The notes beneath the pieces are model-generated. The model had not been told where the DNA came from. It ran no database searches and saw nothing but the letters and a program-made list of their open reading frames with translations. From an uncultured Methanofollis sp. (GTDB taxonomy: Archaea; Halobacteriota; Methanomicrobia; Methanomicrobiales; Methanofollaceae): DNA of 35,132 bases. The stretch is taken from positions 1 to 35,132 of the forward strand of contig NZ_CALFSA010000021.1 in assembly GCF_937919355.1 (NCBI RefSeq), read 5' to 3'. Made by a program: the position numbers and the translations under genes. Below are positions 31,437 through 35,132 of the stretch, one piece after another (the stretch's first letter is position 1; every line of letters begins with the position of its first letter).

Positions 31437-32693
31437 ATGGACCGTCTCACTGATCAGCGGGTGTATATCGAGACCTATGGCTGCACCTACAACCACGCGG
31501 ATTCCATCAAACTGGCAGAGATACTCCGAAGTCAGGGCTGCACCATCGTCTCCGACCCGGCAGACGCGGACGCCGTCGTCATCAACACCTGCACAGTCAT
31601 CGGCTGGACAGAGAGGCACATGCTCAGGAGGATACGGGCGTTTGCCGGGCGCACCCTCTATGTCACGGGGTGCATGCCTGTGGTTCAGGGAGAGGAGGTC
31701 CTCGCCGCCGCGCCGGACGTGCGGGTGATCCTCCCCGACGAGATCGAGCAGCGCTTTTCCGGCAGGTGCACGAAGGAGAAGGACGGCATCGGGATCGTCC
31801 AGGTGGCGGCAGGGTGCGCAGGGAAGTGTGCGTACTGCATCACGAGGTTCGCGCGCGGCCCCCTGCGGAGCCGCCCGATGGAGAAGATATGCCGTGAGGT
31901 CGGGGCCCTCGCGGGGGAGGGGGCCTGCGAGATCCAGTTCACCGCACAGGACGTGAGCGCCTGGGGTATGGACACCGGCGAGGCTCTTCCCAACCTGGTC
32001 CGCACCGTCAGTGCGGTGCCCGGAAACTTCAGGGTCCGCCTGGGCATGATGAACCCGGCGACCGTGAAGCGGATCCTTGTCCCCCTTGCAGAGGCGTGCC
32101 GCGACGGGAAGGTCTTCTCCTTCCTCCACCTCCCTGTCCAGTCAGGGTCTGACGCAGTGCTGGCGGCGATGGGGCGCGGCTACACCGTGGCAGAATACGA
32201 GGATATGGTCACCGTATTCAGGGAGATCTGCCCTGATGTCAGGATCTGCACAGACTTTATCGTCGGCTACCCGACAGAGACCGAGGAGGACTTTGCCGCG
32301 ACCCTCGCTCTCCTCCAGAGGATCAGGCCGGAAAAAGTGAATGTGACGCGCTACTCGCCGCGGCCTGGCACGGCGGCGGCGGCCCTGAAAACACAGCCGG
32401 AAAGGGTCGCAAAGGATCGATCGCGTCTCCTCGACGCCGCTGCCAAAGCGATCTACGCGGAGCAGAATGCCGGTCTTGTCGGGACGACGGTCGAGGCGGT
32501 GGTCACGGCACGGAAGAAGGGAGGGTCATGGGTGGCGCGGGACGCGGCGTACCGCGAGATCGTCGTCCCCGGTGATTTCAGGCCGGGCGAATTGATTCCT
32601 GTCGAGATCACCGGGAACAGGACGGTCTACCTGACAGGGGTGCCGAAAGACGGTTTTCCACATCATCATATAAGGGCGCCGACAACCAGATAG
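31437..32693 (+). CDS. tRNA methylthiotransferase, e-MtaB type
   Basis: The 418-residue radical SAM enzyme adds a methylthio group to N6-threonylcarbamoyladenosine at tRNA position 37. The N-terminal UPF0004 domain has Cys16 (YGCTYNHADS), Cys52 (NTCTV) and Cys79 (TGCMPV) for one Fe-S cluster; the radical SAM cluster is CAGKCAYC (Cys127, Cys131, Cys134); a TRAM RNA-binding domain ends the protein. A TATA-like gaatgatatgg is centred about 26 bp before ATG 31437 and no ribosome binding site is seen, so the message looks leaderless. Confidence 0.92.
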   Translation: MDRLTDQRVYIETYGCTYNHADSIKLAEILRSQGCTIVSDPADADAVVINTCTVIGWTERHMLRRIRAFAGRTLYVTGCMPVVQGEEVLAAAPDVRVILPDEIEQRFSGRCTKEKDGIGIVQVAAGCAGKCAYCITRFARGPLRSRPMEKICREVGALAGEGACEIQFTAQDVSAWGMDTGEALPNLVRTVSAVPGNFRVRLGMMNPATVKRILVPLAEACRDGKVFSFLHLPVQSGSDAVLAAMGRGYTVAEYEDMVTVFREICPDVRICTDFIVGYPTETEEDFAATLALLQRIRPEKVNVTRYSPRPGTAAAALKTQPERVAKDRSRLLDAAAKAIYAEQNAGLVGTTVEAVVTARKKGGSWVARDAAYREIVVPGDFRPGELIPVEITGNRTVYLTGVPKDGFPHHHIRAPTTR

Positions 32694-32708
32694 CAGGGAT
32701 ACGATACC

Positions 32709-33242
32709 ATGGACGAGATCGAAGCAGGGTACGCCGCCCTCATCAGGACGATCGACGAGGTGCGGGATGAGAAGGGAAAGTATGCCGGCGAACTCGCCGG
32801 GCAGGAGGGTGCGCTCCTCAGCAGGATGGCCGGGATGGCGGCGCCCCTTGTCGGGCAGATCGGCATGAACCTCCTGAAGAAGGGGCGGCAGGACCAGAAT
32901 GGGGAGATCTTCAACGCCGAGTATTACCGCGAGCGCATGATCGTCCTCGGCAAGACCGAACCGATGCCCTACAGGCCCGACGACCCGACAAAGAAGGTGG
33001 ACGACCAGTTCTGCGCCCTCAACGAGAAGGGGGAGTTCGTCGAACTTATGTACTCCTCGGACGGCCAAACCGTCGACTCATACACCTGTCCCCTCGGTCC
33101 GGAAGACGCCTTCGGGATCTACGGTTACGAGGTCATGCTCATGCTCTACCGGGCGCTCAGGGAATATCTCAAAGGTGAGGAGGGAATCGTTGCGGCGCTC
33201 GGCACGACCGTCGAATTCCTCAGGAACGAAAAGAAGGACTGA
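32709..33242 (+). CDS. Hypothetical protein, no recognised family
   Basis: A 177-residue soluble, acidic protein. An N-terminal helix (about 1-33) is probably coiled; a short hydrophobic segment rich in Gly and Met follows (LLSRMAGMAAPLVGQIGMNLLKKG), then a mixed domain containing FNAEYYRERMIVLGKTEPMPYRPDDP and VELMYSSDGQTVDSYTCPLG. One Cys pair (102 and 126 approximately) is spaced too far apart for a simple motif. It follows e-MtaB by 15 bases and may share its transcript, although a TATA-like catataag lies near 32667. Function unknown. Confidence 0.7.
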   Translation: MDEIEAGYAALIRTIDEVRDEKGKYAGELAGQEGALLSRMAGMAAPLVGQIGMNLLKKGRQDQNGEIFNAEYYRERMIVLGKTEPMPYRPDDPTKKVDDQFCALNEKGEFVELMYSSDGQTVDSYTCPLGPEDAFGIYGYEVMLMLYRALREYLKGEEGIVAALGTTVEFLRNEKKD

Positions 33243-33266
33243 AACCGGTGACGAAGGCCGTACTTT

Positions 33267-33334
33267 GAAAACCACCCCGGTGGTTTTCATGGTAACCACT
33301 CATAGAACAAAGTTTTGGGGGGTTCTTCGAGAAC
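33267..33334. repeat. Two hairpins in the gap between hypothetical genes
   Basis: Perfect inverted repeats lie at 33267-33288 (10-bp arms gaaaaccacc/ggtggttttc, 2-nt centre) and 33322-33334 (5-bp arms gttct/agaac). The first shares its gaaaacc/ggttttc core with the palindrome at 154-170. They may be a dispersed palindromic element or transcript-end structures. Confidence 0.5.
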
Positions 33335-33437
33335 AATCCTCTTATCCTGCCGTGATCAGGCGGAGGGACCGAAGTGCAGGATTGGTACTTGGGGAGCAGT
33401 CTTCACCTCTTATATGATCAGAGGGAGATTCCATAGT

Positions 33438-33890
33438 ATGGATAAGGTCCCGCTTCTCATCCTTGTCGCCGGTGTGGTCATCGGCCTCCTCCTCGCCGTC
33501 GTCGAGAACATCTTCATGGGGATCTCGATCTTCGTCGTCCTCCTGACCGCGGCGATGTGCCTGCAGATCATGACCGAGACGAAGAACCTCCCTGCAGTCA
33601 CCTGTCAACTCTCCGACGATGCAAAGTCGATCGTGATCGTTAATGGAGGCAACGCCCCGGCAGAGGCGATCCATGTCGCCCTCGTCCCCCTGAACATTGA
33701 GTTCGACGTGAAGGATCTCGGCGTCGACGGAGAGTATGCCTATGCCCTCTCCGCAATGGCCGAGGAGGTCAAGGCAGTCGTCACCTACAAAAACAGCGAG
33801 GGCCGGGAGTTTGGTCGTTCTTTCAAGCTCTCGTCCCTTGAGGAGAACGACCCCCTCAGGCCGGCCTTCCCAATGTTCTCCTGGAAGTAA
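33438..33890 (+). CDS. Membrane-anchored hypothetical protein
   Basis: The 150-residue protein starts with two hydrophobic segments (about 5-22 and 26-46: LLILVAGVVIGLLLAVV, IFMGISIFVVLLTAAMCLQI), then a soluble domain (about 50-150) with beta-strand character (AKSIVIVNGGNAPAEAIHVALVPLNIEFDV) like a small immunoglobulin-type or CARDB-like fold. A TATA box (cttatatg, 33409-33416) is centred 25 bp before ATG 33438, predicting a leaderless message and arguing against the in-frame ATG at 33315. Function unknown. Confidence 0.7.
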   Translation: MDKVPLLILVAGVVIGLLLAVVENIFMGISIFVVLLTAAMCLQIMTETKNLPAVTCQLSDDAKSIVIVNGGNAPAEAIHVALVPLNIEFDVKDLGVDGEYAYALSAMAEEVKAVVTYKNSEGREFGRSFKLSSLEENDPLRPAFPMFSWK

Positions 33891-34495
33891 GAGAGCAGAA
33901 CCGCGGGGCAGAGTAGATCTCCCCGATTCTATTCTTTTGTATCCCGGCCATGCCCGGGTCAGATCTGCCCATATAAACTTCCTTTTCAGGAGTCACACAT
34001 CCTATCCGGGCCCGTACAGGAGGGATCCGCTGGTCCTGGCATACCGACGCCCGTGGGCAAAACAAGATGAAATCCAGCAGGACTCAACGCCCATGGGCTG
34101 CACATCTGATCTCCGGTAATATCCGCCCTCGGCCATGTCTCGCCAGTGCCGGGGAAGGGAAAGGAGAGGGACTGGAAACCGCCCGGATTTGAGGCCGGCG
34201 GGCTCAGGGATAAACGCTTTGAGGAAGGAAAAGACGTCCTCTACAATACAGGGGATGTCGGACGAAGAGGCGCATGCACACAGTACGGCTGAACCAGTTC
34301 TCGTGAGGTCATACTGCAAAGTCCTGCACATCATCCTCGATTCGAGAAGAACAGCACTGATTGTGCACCCCTCAGCACCACAGCAGATAATATTGTAGAT
34401 GAAGACTAATATCTCAGGCATTCAATCTTTACGGTACCCGGCCGGATCTCCGGCCCCAAACAACACCGCAACAGACGAGAGATGGTGGAAAATAC
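33891..34495. other. 605-bp region without a convincing protein gene
   Basis: The stretch is less GC-rich than its neighbours. Open frames exist (for example 34135-34398 plus and 34002-34421 minus) but lack ribosome binding sites, typical codon use and recognisable sequence. Visible elements are a T-rich end (33927-33940), a TATA-like catataaac (33970-33978) that could start an RNA near 34000, two related palindromes gcccgtgggc and gcccatgggc (34049-34058 and 34089-34098), and a hairpin before serS. A non-coding RNA is possible but no family is recognised. Confidence 0.4.
34440..34455 (+). promoter_or_regulatory. Hairpin in the serS leader
   Basis: A perfect inverted repeat with 7-bp arms ggccgga/tccggcc and a 2-nt centre lies about 40 bases before the serS start. 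A TATA-like ctaatatc (34416-34423) would start transcription close to it, so it may be an operator or a leader structure. Confidence 0.35.
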
Positions 34496-35132
34496 ATGCT
34501 TGAATTGAAGTTCATCCGCACACACCCTGAGATCGTCAGGGCAGACCTGCAGAAGAGGGGGGACACCGAGAAACTGGCCTGGATCGATGACCTGCTGGAG
34601 AAGGACAGGAGGAGCAGGGAACTCCAGGTCGAAGTCGACAGACTGAGAAACCGGCGCAACGTGATCGGCCGCGAGATCAACGCCACCAGAAAGGCAGGCG
34701 GGGACGCCTCAGCCCTCCTCAAGGAAGCGGCAGATATTCCCGGCGAGATCAAGGATGCCGAGGCCGAACTTGAGGAGATCAGGGACAGGGTCCACTTCTA
34801 CCAGATGCGCATCCCCAACATCCTCCACGAGAGCGTGCCCGTGGGCAAGGACGACACGGAGAATGTCGAGGTGAAAAGGTGGGGCGAGCCGAAGGTCCCC
34901 TCCTTCGAACTGAAGAACCACGGCGAACTGGCGGTGGAGCACGACTGGGCCGACTTCGAGCGCGCCGTCAAGGTCGCCGGCGCCGGTTTCTACTACCTGA
35001 AAGGGAGGCTTGTCCTCCTGGATATGGCCCTCCAGCGTTACGCCCTCGACCTCCTGGTGGAGCGCGGCTACACCCCGATATCCCCGCCGTACATGATGAA
35101 CAGGGCGGCCTACGAGGGCGTCACCGACCTTG
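34496..35132 (+). CDS. serS: Seryl-tRNA synthetase, N-terminal part (cut by window end)
   Basis: Class II synthetase charging tRNA-Ser. Only the first 212 codons are present. The N-terminal tRNA-binding coiled coil is clear (MLELKFIRTHPEIVRADLQKR, then a long charged helix pair to about 100), followed by FYQMRIPNILHESVPVGKDD and the start of the catalytic core (GAGFYYLKGRLVLLDMALQRYALDLL, then SPPYMMNR). It is the common type of SerRS, not the rare methanogen type with an unrelated N-domain. ATG 34496 is preceded by gatggtgga. Confidence 0.95.
   Translation, partial: MLELKFIRTHPEIVRADLQKRGDTEKLAWIDDLLEKDRRSRELQVEVDRLRNRRNVIGREINATRKAGGDASALLKEAADIPGEIKDAEAELEEIRDRVHFYQMRIPNILHESVPVGKDDTENVEVKRWGEPKVPSFELKNHGELAVEHDWADFERAVKVAGAGFYYLKGRLVLLDMALQRYALDLLVERGYTPISPPYMMNRAAYEGVTDL

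Noticed and set aside
34135..34398. 87-codon plus-strand frame upstream of serS
   Set aside because: No ribosome binding site or recognisable pattern; low complexity Arg/Gly start.
34002..34421. 139-codon minus-strand frame upstream of serS
   Set aside because: No ribosome binding site, Cys-rich composition and codon use unlike the neighbouring genes.
1..35132. CRISPR array, tRNA or rRNA genes, insertion sequences
   Set aside because: No regularly spaced repeats, cloverleaf sequences or transposase motifs were seen on either strand by reading.

Overview
The window looks like the chromosome of a methanogenic archaeon of the order Methanomicrobiales, with Methanofollis or Methanoculleus the most likely genera. 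The grounds are high GC, archaeal TATA boxes with many leaderless or very short leaders, GGTGA-type ribosome binding sites, a SelB-like factor without GTPase motifs, an NadX/NadA/NadC NAD pathway, a 3-hexulose-6-phosphate isomerase (hxlB), an archaeal-type ferredoxin:thioredoxin reductase fused to rubredoxin, and several methanogen-type lipoproteins. No rRNA, tRNA, CRISPR array, transposase or phage gene was recognised. The species assignment is inference from gene content only.

Layout. 1-5.3 kb: palindromic repeats, the SelB-like factor (-), an ADP-forming acetyl-CoA synthetase gene broken by a 104-bp insertion (+), CorA (+), an ATP10/thioredoxin-fold-like protein (+) and a 38-residue membrane ORF (+). 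5.4-8.7 kb: a PNPOx-like flavoprotein and a DUF427 protein (-), a lipoprotein and a secreted beta-propeller protein (+). 8.6-13.5 kb: a MutY-like glycosylase without an Fe-S cluster (-), a rubrerythrin-like protein (+), an MFS efflux pump (-), a PEBP-family protein (+) and an AzgA-type purine permease (-). 13.5-18 kb: a DUF255 thioredoxin-domain protein (+), an MBL-rhodanese fusion (-), a YbjQ protein (-) and a small lipoprotein (+). 18-21.2 kb: an iron-type ABC importer (binding protein, permease, ATPase, all -) with a double palindrome over its promoter.

21.4-23.6 kb: a tight three-gene operon of a CARF-like protein, a PIN nuclease and a HAD phosphatase, with no CRISPR-Cas genes in view. 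This is the best candidate for an undescribed system. 23.7-26.5 kb: operon hxlB - aminotransferase - M42 peptidase (-). 26.6-28.6 kb: an orphan beta-class DNA methyltransferase (+), a glutaredoxin plus FTR-rubredoxin pair (-) and a DUF1622 membrane protein (+). 28.8-31.3 kb: nadX-nadA-nadC (-), turning aspartate into nicotinate mononucleotide. 31.4-35.1 kb: an e-MtaB-type tRNA methylthiotransferase, two hypothetical proteins, a 605-bp stretch without a convincing gene, and the start of serS, cut by the window edge.

Working together: nadX/nadA/nadC form one complete pathway. The glutaredoxin and FTR-rubredoxin are probably a redox couple. Rubrerythrin, MutY, the MBL-rhodanese protein and the FTR pair give the region an oxidative and sulfur stress flavour, but they are not co-transcribed.
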